64,000 bases of DNA. Source: Ligustrum vulgare (lineage: Eukaryota; Streptophyta; Magnoliopsida; Lamiales; Oleaceae). Of this stretch, positions 54,700 to 64,000 are shown one piece after another. The DNA is taken from assembly GCA_963555705.1 (NCBI GenBank), contig CAUVWQ010000014.1, positions 42,001 to 106,000 of the forward strand, read 5' to 3'. Numbering within the stretch: position 1 is the first letter of the stretch; every line of letters starts with the position of its first letter. Both the position numbers and the translations under genes were made by a program. The notes under the pieces were generated by a model. That model saw only the letters and a program-made list of their open reading frames with translations, made no database searches and was not told where the DNA came from.

Positions 54700-55491
54700 T
54701 TGAATTGTTCTTCTCTTTCCAGTCGCAAGTCTACTCAAGTGCTACATACAATGGTCTTCAAAACACCACTGGAAGATGCATTGAAGCTAAATTTCGCTGC
54801 TTGTGCCCCTAATGTGCTAACGCTTGGGGAGCAGGATACGTCCTTCGTGAGAATCATGGCTAATTTAATGATGCTCGTACGTTCCGTTACCAAATCATTT
54901 CAGCGACATCTAATTTATAATAGTGACTCTAGAGTTGGGTCTACGAGAATCCATTGTACAAGTCGTCAAAGAAAAATTTCTTCAAATTAAAGATCTATTC
55001 CAACTTAAAAAGCGAATCAAAAGCATGAATACAACGTCTGGATAAGAATGCACTAAATATGTAACAAATCTTACCGCTATTTGGCTATGTGCGGATTTGG
55101 GGTAACGATGATGATCAAAGATTGGTGAGCGAGTATGAGTTATAGTGAAGAGCGTTGGGCATATCATTATTTAATACATAAGTTAATGGAGTTTATGACC
55201 ACCAAAAATCAAAATGTGGTGCATCGCGGAGGGTCATAGAAATATTGCACGACAAGAGTGGTAAATCACTTTCTGTATTTTTATATTTATTCCCTTCGTA
55301 ATTGTAACTAGCACACGTGCGATGTACGTGAATATGTCTATGATTTTTAAAAAACATTTAAATAAAAAACATTATTGAATTGAAAACCTTGAGAAACACA
55401 AAAACTACTCAAAATATGAAATCCAACCCGAGCCCAAAACTAAGAATTAGGATATCCTGATTCGTATAGGATTTTTTTTTATTTTTCTTTT
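54700..55491 (+). repeat. Chimeric monomer, copy 70
   Basis: The unit reads as haplotype I up to and including GAGCGTTGGG and ATATCATTATT (about 55164). It then switches to haplotype II, with TATGATTTTT and TTGAATTGAAAACC from about 55341. The flanking copies 69 and 71 are complete haplotype I. The exchange breakpoint lies between 55167 and 55341. Confidence 0.72.
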
Positions 55492-56283
55492 TTGAATTGT
55501 TCTTCTCTTTCCAGTCGCAAGTCTACTCAAGTGCTACATACAATGGTCTTCAAAACACCACTGGAAGATGCATTGAAGCTAAATTTCGCTGCTTGTGCCC
55601 CTAATGTGCTAACGCTTGGGGAGCAGGATACGTCCTTCGTGAGAATCATGGCTAATTTAATGATGCTCGTACGTTCCGTTACCAAATCATTTCAGCGACA
55701 TCTAATTTATAATAGTGACTCTAGAGTTGGGTCTACGAGAATCCATTGTACAAGTCGTCAAAGAAAAATTTCTTCAAATTAAAGATCTATTCCAACTTAA
55801 AAAGCGAATCAAAAGCATGAATACAACGTCTGGATAAGAATGCACTAAATATGTAACAAATCTTACCGCTATTTGGCTATGTGCGGATTTGGGGTAACGA
55901 TGATGATCAAAGATTGGTGAGCGAGTATGAGTTATAGTGAAGAGCGTTGGGCATATCATTATTTAATACATAAGTTAATGGAGTTTATGACCACCAAAAA
56001 TCAAAATGTGGTGCATCGCGGAGGGTCATAGAAATATTGCACGACAAGAGTGGTAAATCACTTTCTGTATTTTTATATTTATTCCCTTCGTAATTGTAAC
56101 TAGCACACGTGCGATGTACGTGAATATGTCTATGACTTTTAAAAAACATTTAAATAAAAAACATTATTTAAGTGAAGACCTTGAGAAACACAAAAACTAC
56201 TCAAAATATGAAATCCAACCCGAGCCCAAAACTAAGAATTAGGATATCCTGATTCGTATAGGATTTTTTTTTATTTTTCTTTT

Positions 56284-59200
56284 TTGAATTGTTCTTCTCT
56301 TTCCAGTCGCAAGTCTACTCAAGTGCTACATACAATGGTCTTCAAAACACCACTGGAAGATGCATTGAAGCTAAATTTCGCTGCTTGTGCCCCTAATGTG
56401 CTAACGCTTGGGGAGCAGGATACGTCCTTCGTGAGAATCATGGCTAATTTAATGATGCTCGTACGTTCCGTTACCAAATCATTTCAGCGACATCTAATTT
56501 ATAATAGTGACTCTAGAGTTGGGTCTACGAGAATCCATTGTACAAGTCGTCAAAGAAAAATTTCTTCAAATTAAAGATCTATTCCAACTTAAAAAGCGAA
56601 TCAAAAGCATGAATACAACGTCTGGATAAGAATGCACTAAATATGTAACAAATCTTACCGCTATTTGGCTATGTGCGGATTTGGGGTAACGATGATGATC
56701 AAAGATTGGTGAGCGAGTATGAGTTATAGTGAAGAGCGTTGGGCATATCATTATTTAATACATAAGTTAATGGAGTTTATGACCACCAAAAATCAAAATG
56801 TGGTGCATCGCGGAGGGTCATAGAAATATTGCACGACAAGAGTGGTAAATCACTTTCTGTATTTTTATATTTATTCCCTTCGTAATTGTAACTAGCACAC
56901 GTGCGATGTACGTGAATATGTCTATGACTTTTAAAAAACATTTAAATAAAAAACATTATTTAAGTGAAGACCTTGAGAAACACAAAAACTACTCAAAATA
57001 TGAAATCCAACCCGAGCCCAAAACTAAGAATTAGGATATCCTGATTCGTATAGGATTTTTTTTTATTTTTCTTTTTTGAATTGTTCTTCTCTTTCCAGTC
57101 GCAAGTCTACTCAAGTGCTACATACAATGGTCTTCAAAACACCACTGGAAGATGCATTGAAGCTAAATTTCGCTGCTTGTGCCCCTAATGTGCTAACGCT
57201 TGGGGAGCAGGATACGTCCTTCGTGAGAATCATGGATAATTTAATGATGCTCGTACGTTCCGTTACCAAATCATTTCAGCGACATCTAATTTATAATAGT
57301 GAATCTTGAGTTGGGTCTACGAGAATCCATTGTACAAGTCGTCAAAGGAAAATTTCTTCAAATTAAAGATCTATTCCAACTTAAAAAGCGAATCAAAAGC
57401 ATGAATACAACGTCTGGATAAGAATGCACTAAATATGTAACAAATCTTACCGCTATTTGGCTATGTACGGATTTGGGGTAACGATGATGATCAAAGATTG
57501 GTGAGCGAGTATGAGTTATAGTGAAGAGCATTGGGCATATCAATATTTAATACATAAGTTAATGGAGTTTATGACCACCAAAAATCAAAATGTGGTGCAT
57601 CGCGGAGGGTCATAGAAATATTGCACGACAAGAGTGGTAAATCACTTTCTGTATTTTTATATTTATTCCCTTCGTAATTGTAACTAGCACACGTGCGATG
57701 TACGTGAATATGTCTATGATTTTTAAAAAACATTTAAATAAAAAACATTATTGAATTGAAAACCTTGAGAAACACAAAAACTACTCAAAATATGAAATCC
57801 AACCCGAGCCCAAAACTAAGAATTAGGATATCCTGATTCGTATAGGATTTTTTTTTATTTTTCTTTTTTGAATTGTTCTTCTCTTTCCAGTCGCAAGTCT
57901 ACTCAAGTGCTACATACAATGGTCTTCAAAACACCACTGGAAGATGCATTGAAGCTAAATTTCGCTGCTTGTGCCCCTAATGTGCTAACGCTTGGGGAGC
58001 AGGATACGTCCTTCGTGAGAATCATGGCTAATTTAATGATGCTCGTACGTTCCGTTACCAAATCATTTCAGCGACATCTAATTTATAATAGTGACTCTAG
58101 AGTTGGGTCTACGAGAATCCATTGTACAAGTCGTCAAAGAAAAATTTCTTCAAATTAAAGATCTATTCCAACTTAAAAAGCGAATCAAAAGCATGAATAC
58201 AACGTCTGGATAAGAATGCACTAAATATGTAACAAATCTTACCGCTATTTGGCTATGTGCGGATTTGGGGTAACGATGATGATCAAAGATTGGTGAGCGA
58301 GTATGAGTTATAGTGAAGAGCGTTGGGCATATCATTATTTAATACATAAGTTAATGGAGTTTATGACCACCAAAAATCAAAATGTGGTGCATCGCGGAGG
58401 GTCATAGAAATATTGCACGACAAGAGTGGTAAATCACTTTCTGTATTTTTATATTTATTCCCTTCGTAATTGTAACTAGCACACGTGCGATGTACGTGAA
58501 TATGTCTATGACTTTTAAAAAACATTTAAATAAAAAACATTATTTAAGTGAAGACCTTGAGAAACACAAAAACTACTCAAAATATGAAATCCAACCCGAG
58601 CCCAAAACTAAGAATTAGGATATCCTGATTCGTATAGGATTTTTTTTTATTTTTCTTTTTTGAATTGTTCTTCTCTTTCCAGTCGCAAGTCTACTCAAGT
58701 GCTACATACAATGGTCTTCAAAACACCACTGGAAGATGCATTGAAGCTAAATTTCGCTGCTTGTGCCCCTAATGTGCTAACGCTTGGGGAGCAGGATACG
58801 TCCTTCGTGAGAATCATGGATAATTTAATGATGCTCGTACGTTCCGTTACCAAATCATTTCAGCGACATCTAATTTATAATAGTGAATCTTGAGTTGGGT
58901 CTACGAGAATCCATTGTACAAGTCGTCAAAGGAAAATTTCTTCAAATTAAAGATCTATTCCAACTTAAAAAGCGAATCAAAAGCATGAATACAACGTCTG
59001 GATAAGAATGCACTAAATATGTAACAAATCTTACCGCTATTTGGCTATGTACGGATTTGGGGTAACGATGATGATCAAAGATTGGTGAGCGAGTATGAGT
59101 TATAGTGAAGAGCATTGGGCATATCAATATTTAATACATAGGTTAATGGAGTTTATGACCACCAAAAATCAAAATGTGGTGCATCGCGGAGGGTCATAGA

Positions 59201-60244
59201 AATATTGCACGACAAGAGTGGTAAATCACTTTCTGTATTTTTATATTTATTCCCTTCGTAATTGTAACTAGCACACGTGCGATGTACGTGAATATGTCTA
59301 TGATTTTTAAAAAACATTTAAATAAAAAACATTATTGAATTGAAAACCTTGAGAAACACAAAAACTACTCAAAATATGAAATCCAACCCGAGCCCAAAAC
59401 TAAGAATTAGGATATCCTGATTCGTATAGGATTTTTTTTTATTTTTCTTTTTTGAATTGTTCTTCTCTTTCCAGTCGCTAGTCTACTCAAGTGCTACATA
59501 CAATGGTCTTCAAAACACCACTGGAAGATGCATTGAAGCTAAATTTCGCTGCTTGTGCCCCTAATGTGCTAACGCTTGGGGAGCAGGATACGTCCTTCGT
59601 GAGCATCATGGCTAATTTAATGATGCTCGTACGTTCCGTTACCAAATCATTTCAGCGACATCTAATTTATAATAGTGAATCTTGAGTTGGGTCTACGAGA
59701 ATCCATTGTACAAGTCGTCAAAGGAAAATTTCTTCAAATTAAAGATCTATTCCAACTTAAAAAGCGAATCAAAAGCATGAATACAACGTCTGGATAAGAA
59801 TGCACTAAATATGTAACAAATCTTACCGCTATTTGGCTATGTACGGATTTGGGGTAACGATGATGATCAAAGATTGGTGAGCGAGTATGAGTTATAGTGA
59901 AGAGCATTGGGCATATCAATATTTAATACATAAGTTAATGGAGTTTATGACCACCAAAAATCAAAATGTGGTGCATCGCGGAGGGTCATAGAAATATTGC
60001 ACGACAAGAGTGGTAAATCACTTTCTGTATTTTTATATTTATTCCCTTCGTAATTGTAACTAGCACACGTGCGATGTACGTGAATATGTCTATGATTTTT
60101 AAAAAACATTTAAATAAAAAACATTATTGAATTGAAAACCTTGAGAAACACAAAAACTACTCAAAATATGAAATCCAACCCGAGCCCAAAACTAAGAATT
60201 AGGATATCCTGATTCGTATAGGATTTTTTTTTTATTTTTCTTTT
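56284..60244 (+). repeat. Segmental duplicate, right arm (copies 72-76)
   Basis: This is the second arm of the duplication at 49948-53907, shifted by 6,336 bp. It carries its own private change CATAGGTTAATGG near 59141 and one extra T in the final T-run, so copy 76 is 793 bp. Confidence 0.75.
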
Positions 60245-63200
60245 TTGAATTGTTCTTCTCTTTCCAGTCGCAAGTCTACTCAAGTGCTACATACAATGGT
60301 CTTCAAAACACCACTGGAAGATGCATTGAAGCTAAATTTCGCTGCTTGTGCCCCTAATGTGCTAACGCTTGGGGAGCAGGATACGTCCTTCGTGAGCATC
60401 ATGGCTAATTTAATGATGCTCGTACGTTCCGTTACCAAATCATTTCAGCGACATCTAATTTATAATAGTGACTCTAGAGTTGGGTCTACGAGAATCCATT
60501 GTACAAGTCGTCAAAGAAAAATTTCTTCAAATTAAAGATCTATTCCAACTTAAAAAGCGAATCAAAAGCATGAATACAACGTCTGGATAAGAATGCACTA
60601 AATATGTAACAAATCTTACCGCTATTTGGCTATGTGCGGATTTGGGGTAACGATGATGATCAAAGATTGGTGAGCGAGTATGAGTTATAGTGAAGAGCGT
60701 TGGGCATATCATTATTTAATACATAAGTTAATGGAGTTTATGACCATCAAAAATCAAAATGTGGTGCATCGCGGAGGGTCATAGAAATATTGCACGACAA
60801 GAGTGGTAAATCACTTTCTGTATTTTTATATTTATTCCCTTCGTAATTGTAACTAGCACACGTGCGATGTACGTGAATATGTCTATGACTTTTAAAAAAC
60901 ATTTAAATAAAAAACATTATTTAAGTGAAGACCTTGAGAAACACAAAAACTACTCAAAATATGAAATCCAACCCGAGCCCAAAACTAAGAATTAGGATAT
61001 CCTGATTCGTATAGGATTTTTTTTTATTTTTCTTTTTTGAATTGTTCTTCTCTTTCCAGTCGCAAGTCTACTCAAGTGCTACATACAATGGTCTTCAAAA
61101 CACCACTGGAAGATGCATTGAAGCTAAATTTCGCTGCTTGTGCCCCTAATGTGCTAACGCTTGGGGAGCAGGATACGTCCTTCGTGAGCATCATGGCTAA
61201 TTTAATGATGCTCGTACGTTCCGTTACCAAATCATTTCAGCGACATCTAATTTATAATAGTGAATCTTGAGTTGGGTCTACGAGAATCCATTGTACAAGT
61301 CGTCAAAGGAAAATTTCTTCAAATTAAAGATCTATTCCAACTTAAAAAGCGAATCAAAAGCATGAATACAACGTCTGGATAAGAATGCACTAAATATGTA
61401 ACAAATCTTACCGCTATTTGGCTATGTACGGATTTGGGGTAACGATGATGATCAAAGATTGGTGAGCGAGTATGAGTTATAGTGAAGAGCATTGGGCATA
61501 TCAATATTTAATACATAAGTTAATGGAGTTTATGACCACCAAAAATCAAAATGTGGTGCATCGCGGAGGGTCATAGAAATATTGCACGACAAGAGTGGTA
61601 AATCACTTTCTGTATTTTTATATTTATTCCCTTCGTAATTGTAACTAGCACACGTGCGATGTACGTGAATATGTCTATGATTTTTAAAAAACATTTAAAT
61701 AAAAAACATTATTGAATTGAAAACCTTGAGAAACACAAAAACTACTCAAAATATGAAATCCAACCCGAGCCCAAAACTAAGAATTAGGATATCCTGATTC
61801 GTATAGGATTTTTTTTTATTTTTCTTTTTTGAATTGTTCTTCTCTTTCCAGTCGCAAGTCTACTCAAGTGCTACATACAATGGTCTTCAAAACACCACTG
61901 GAAGATGCATTGAAGCTAAATTTCGCTGCTTGTGCCCCTAATGTGCTAACGCTTGGGGAGCAGGATACGTCCTTCGTGAGCATCATGGCTAATTTAATGA
62001 TGCTCGTACGTTCCGTTACCAAATCATTTCAGCGACATCTAATTTATAATAGTGACTCTAGAGTTGGGTCTACGAGAATCCATTGTACAAGTCGTCAAAG
62101 AAAAATTTCTTCAAATTAAAGATCTATTCCAACTTAAAAAGCGAATCAAAAGCATGAATACAACGTCTGGATAAGAATGCACTAAATATGTAACAAATCT
62201 TACCGCTATTTGGCTATGTGCGGATTTGGGGTAACGATGATGATCAAAGATTGGTGAGCGAGTATGAGTTATAGTGAAGAGCGTTGGGCATATCATTATT
62301 TAATACATAAGTTAATGGAGTTTATGACCACCAAAAATCAAAATGTGGTGCATCGCGGAGGGTCATAGAAATATTGCACGACAAGAGTGGTAAATCACTT
62401 TCTGTATTTTTATATTTATTCCCTTCGTAATTGTAACTAGCACACGTGCGATGTACGTGAATATGTCTATGACTTTTAAAAAACATTTAAATAAAAAACA
62501 TTATTTAAGTGAAGACCTTGAGAAACACAAAAACTACTCAAAATATGAAATCCAACCCGAGCCCAAAACTAAGAATTAGGATATCCTGATTCGTATAGGA
62601 TTTTTTTTTATTTTTCTTTTTTGAATTGTTCTTCTCTTTCCAGTCGCAAGTCTACTCAAGTGCTACATACAATGGTCTTCAAAACACCACTGGAAGATGC
62701 ATTGAAGCTAAATTTCGCTGCTTGTGCCCCTAATGTGCTAACGCTTGGGGAGCAGGATACGTCCTTCGTGAGAATCATGGCTAATTTAATGATGCTCGTA
62801 CGTTCCGTTACCAAATCATTTCAGCGACATCTAATTTATAATAGTGAATCTTGAGTTGGGTCTACGAGAATCCATTGTACAAGTCGTCAAAGGAAAATTT
62901 CTTCAAATTAAAGATCTATTCCAACTTAAAAAGCGAATCAAAAGCATGAATACAACGTCTGGATAAGAATGCACTAAATATGTAACAAATCTTACCGCTA
63001 TTTGGCTATGTGCGGATTTCGGGTAACGATGATGATCAAAGATTGGTGAGCGAGTATGAGTTACAGTGAAGAGCGTTGGGCATATCAATATTTAATACAT
63101 AAGTTAATGGAGTTTATGACCACCAAAAATCAAAAAGTGGTGCATCGCGGAGGGTCATAGAAATATTGCACGACAAGAGTGGTAAATTACTTTCTGTATT

Positions 63201-64000
63201 TTTATATTTATTCCCTTCGTAATTGTAACTAGCACACGTGCTATGTAAGTGAATATGTCTATGATTTTTAAAAAACATTTAAATAAAAAACATTATTGAA
63301 TTGAAAACCTTGAGAAACACAAAAACTACTCAAAATATGAAATCCAACCCGAGCCCAAAACTAAGAATCAGGAAATCCTGATTCGTATAGGATTTTTTTT
63401 TATTTTTCTTTTGTGAATTGTTCTTCTCTTTGCAGTCGCAAGTCTACTAAAGTGCTACATACAATTGTCTTCAAAACACCACTGGAAGATGCATTGAAGC
63501 TAAATTTCGCTGCTTGTGCCCCTAATGTGCTAACGCTTGGGGAGCAGGATACGTCCTTCGTGAGCATCATGGCTAATTTAATGATGCTCGTACGTTCCGT
63601 TACCAAATCATTTCAGCGACATCTAATTTATAATAGTGACTCTTGAGTTGGGTCTACGAGAATCCATTGTACAAGTCGTCAAAGGTAAATTTCTTCAAAT
63701 TAATGATCTATTCCAACTTAAAAAGCGAATCAAAAGCATGAATACAACGTCTGGATAAGAATGCACTAAATATGTAACAAATCTTACCGCTATTTGGCTA
63801 TGTGCGGATTTCGGGTAACGATGATGATCAAAGATTGGTGAGCGAGTATGAGTTATAGTGAAGAGCGTTGGGCATATCAATATTTAATACATAAGTTAGT
63901 GGAGTTTATGACCACCAAAAATCAAAAAGTGGTGCATCGCGGAGGGTCATAGAAATATTGCACGACAAGAGTGGTAAATTACTTTCTGTATTTTTATATT
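60245..64000 (+). repeat. Array block: copies 77-81, right end of window, last copy cut
   Basis: Units start at 60245, 61037, 61829, 62621 and 63413; the last is cut at the window end after 588 bp. Copies 77 and 79 are haplotype I and copy 78 is haplotype II. Copy 80 begins as haplotype II but ends with AAAAAGTGG, AAATTACTTT and CTATGTAAGTG. Copy 81 carries TTTTGTGAATTG, TTGCAG and CTACTAAAGTG, markers of copies 39-53. In copy 81 the usual ATG of the forward open frame is ATT (63464-63466). Confidence 0.84.

Larger units (their letters stand above)
49156..60244 (+). repeat. Array block: copies 63-76, mixed haplotypes I and II with a duplicated five-copy segment
   Basis: Fourteen units start at 49156, 49948, 50740, 51532, 52324, 53116, 53908, 54700, 55492, 56284, 57076, 57868, 58660 and 59452. 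Haplotype II copies (63, 65, 67, 68, 73, 75, 76) have AATCTTGAG; the others have ACTCTAGAG. GTGAGAATCATGG marks nearly all units. Copies 64-68 (49948-53907) correspond in order to copies 72-76 (56284-60244) at a shift of 6,336 bp, eight monomers. Shared rare markers are ATCATGGATAATT in 65, 67, 73 and 75, and CGCTAGTCTAC in 68 and 76. Confidence 0.86.
1..64000 (+). repeat. Tandem satellite DNA array, ~792-bp monomer, about 81 copies
   Basis: One sequence unit recurs head-to-tail over the entire window with no interruption. A landmark just after the T-rich tract (TTGAATTGTTCTTCTC) recurs at 21, 813, 1605, 2402, 3194, 3986 and so on to 62621 and 63413, so 80 full periods average 792.4 bp. Spacing is 792 in most copies; 791, 793, 794 and 797 also occur, mostly from T-run or A-run length changes. 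Neighbouring copies differ at few positions; the first and next-to-last copies differ at roughly 25 (about 3%, counted by eye). All units share one orientation and nothing unique lies between them. No array edge is visible, so the array extends past both ends of the window. This is the usual form of eukaryotic heterochromatic satellite DNA; centromeric, pericentromeric or subtelomeric location cannot be told from sequence. I do not recognise the family and cannot name the species. Confidence 0.97.

Noticed and set aside
21..63646. Forward open frames of 60-96 codons in almost every monomer as genes
   Set aside because: Most apparent starts are TTG, the ATG is lost in copy 81, copy 4 has a premature stop, copy 32 a frameshift, and the product resembles no family I know. 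Repetition follows from the satellite period.
303..63880. Reverse-strand open frames of 61-62 codons as genes
   Set aside because: They begin at TTG; the first ATG is lost in all copies with GAGCGTT, copy 3 is frameshifted, and copies 45 and 48 do not keep the same frame intact. No family resemblance.
1..64000. CRISPR array
   Set aside because: The repeat is continuous with a 792-bp period and no short repeats with unique spacers; no cas genes are present.
1..64000. Ribosomal DNA intergenic spacer repeats
   Set aside because: No rRNA sequence appears in 64 kb, which would span several rDNA units in most eukaryotes. A spacer-derived origin of the monomer cannot be excluded.
1..64000. CENP-B box in the monomer
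   Set aside because: I compared the TTCG- and CGTT-containing stretches (for example around GTACGTTCCGTTACC) with the core TTCGnnnnAnnCGGG and found no match.
1..64000. Helitron-derived tandem repeat
   Set aside because: The hairpin near the unit end is suggestive, but no CTRR terminus follows it and no TC 5' end or helicase remnant is seen.
1..64000. tRNA or RNA polymerase III gene in each unit
   Set aside because: No B-box (GGTTCGANTCC) or cloverleaf is recognisable; the T-run alone is not sufficient.
1..64000. Array as an assembly artefact
   Set aside because: Copies carry private substitutions, deletions and chimeric structures, and duplicated segments have diverged, which a repeated assembly path would not produce. 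Exact copy number could still be wrong.

Overview
The whole 64 kb is one uninterrupted head-to-tail array of a single satellite DNA family. The monomer is about 792 bp (observed 791-797 bp) and AT-rich. I count 81 copies of a fixed landmark, from position 21 to position 63413, giving 80 complete periods with a mean spacing of 792.4 bp, plus a cut-off tail at positions 1-20 and a partial last copy. All copies lie in the same orientation. I found no unique sequence, transposon insertion, inversion, gene, tRNA or rRNA between them.

The layout points to eukaryotic heterochromatin, pericentromeric or subtelomeric. Nothing suggests a bacterium or phage: there is no coding density, operon, or recognisable protein. 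The sequence does not identify the species. A plant or an invertebrate are both possible.

The array falls into blocks of related subfamilies. Positions 21-17455 hold an older-looking mixed block, marked by CACCGAC and ACTCATGAG and containing a two-copy island of another subfamily at 2402-3985. Positions 17456-21425 hold five 794-bp copies that are almost identical. Positions 21426-29344 hold a CAGCGAC subfamily with a four-copy higher-order repeat. Positions 29345-34101 hold a dimeric higher-order repeat (about 1,585 bp). Positions 34102-39651 hold a trimeric one (2,379 bp). Positions 39652-42819 are transitional. Positions 42820-49155 are a homogenised run of one haplotype. Positions 49156-60244 mix two haplotypes and carry a five-copy segment duplicated at a shift of 6,336 bp. 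Positions 60245-64000 return toward the subfamily seen at 38-41 kb. Copies at the two ends of the window differ by roughly 25 substitutions by eye, about 3%.

The short open frames in each monomer (60-96 codons forward, 61-68 reverse) are not convincing genes. Most lack an ATG at their apparent start, and individual copies carry stops, a frameshift or a lost ATG without other change. The most interesting non-coding features are four: a textbook-looking 3' splice-acceptor sequence in nearly every monomer, matched in nine copies by a gained GTAAGT donor; a 20-bp palindrome next to the T-tract; a small hairpin whose two arms changed in a pairing-preserving way in one subfamily; and nested higher-order repeats with chimeric monomers that record unequal exchange or gene conversion.
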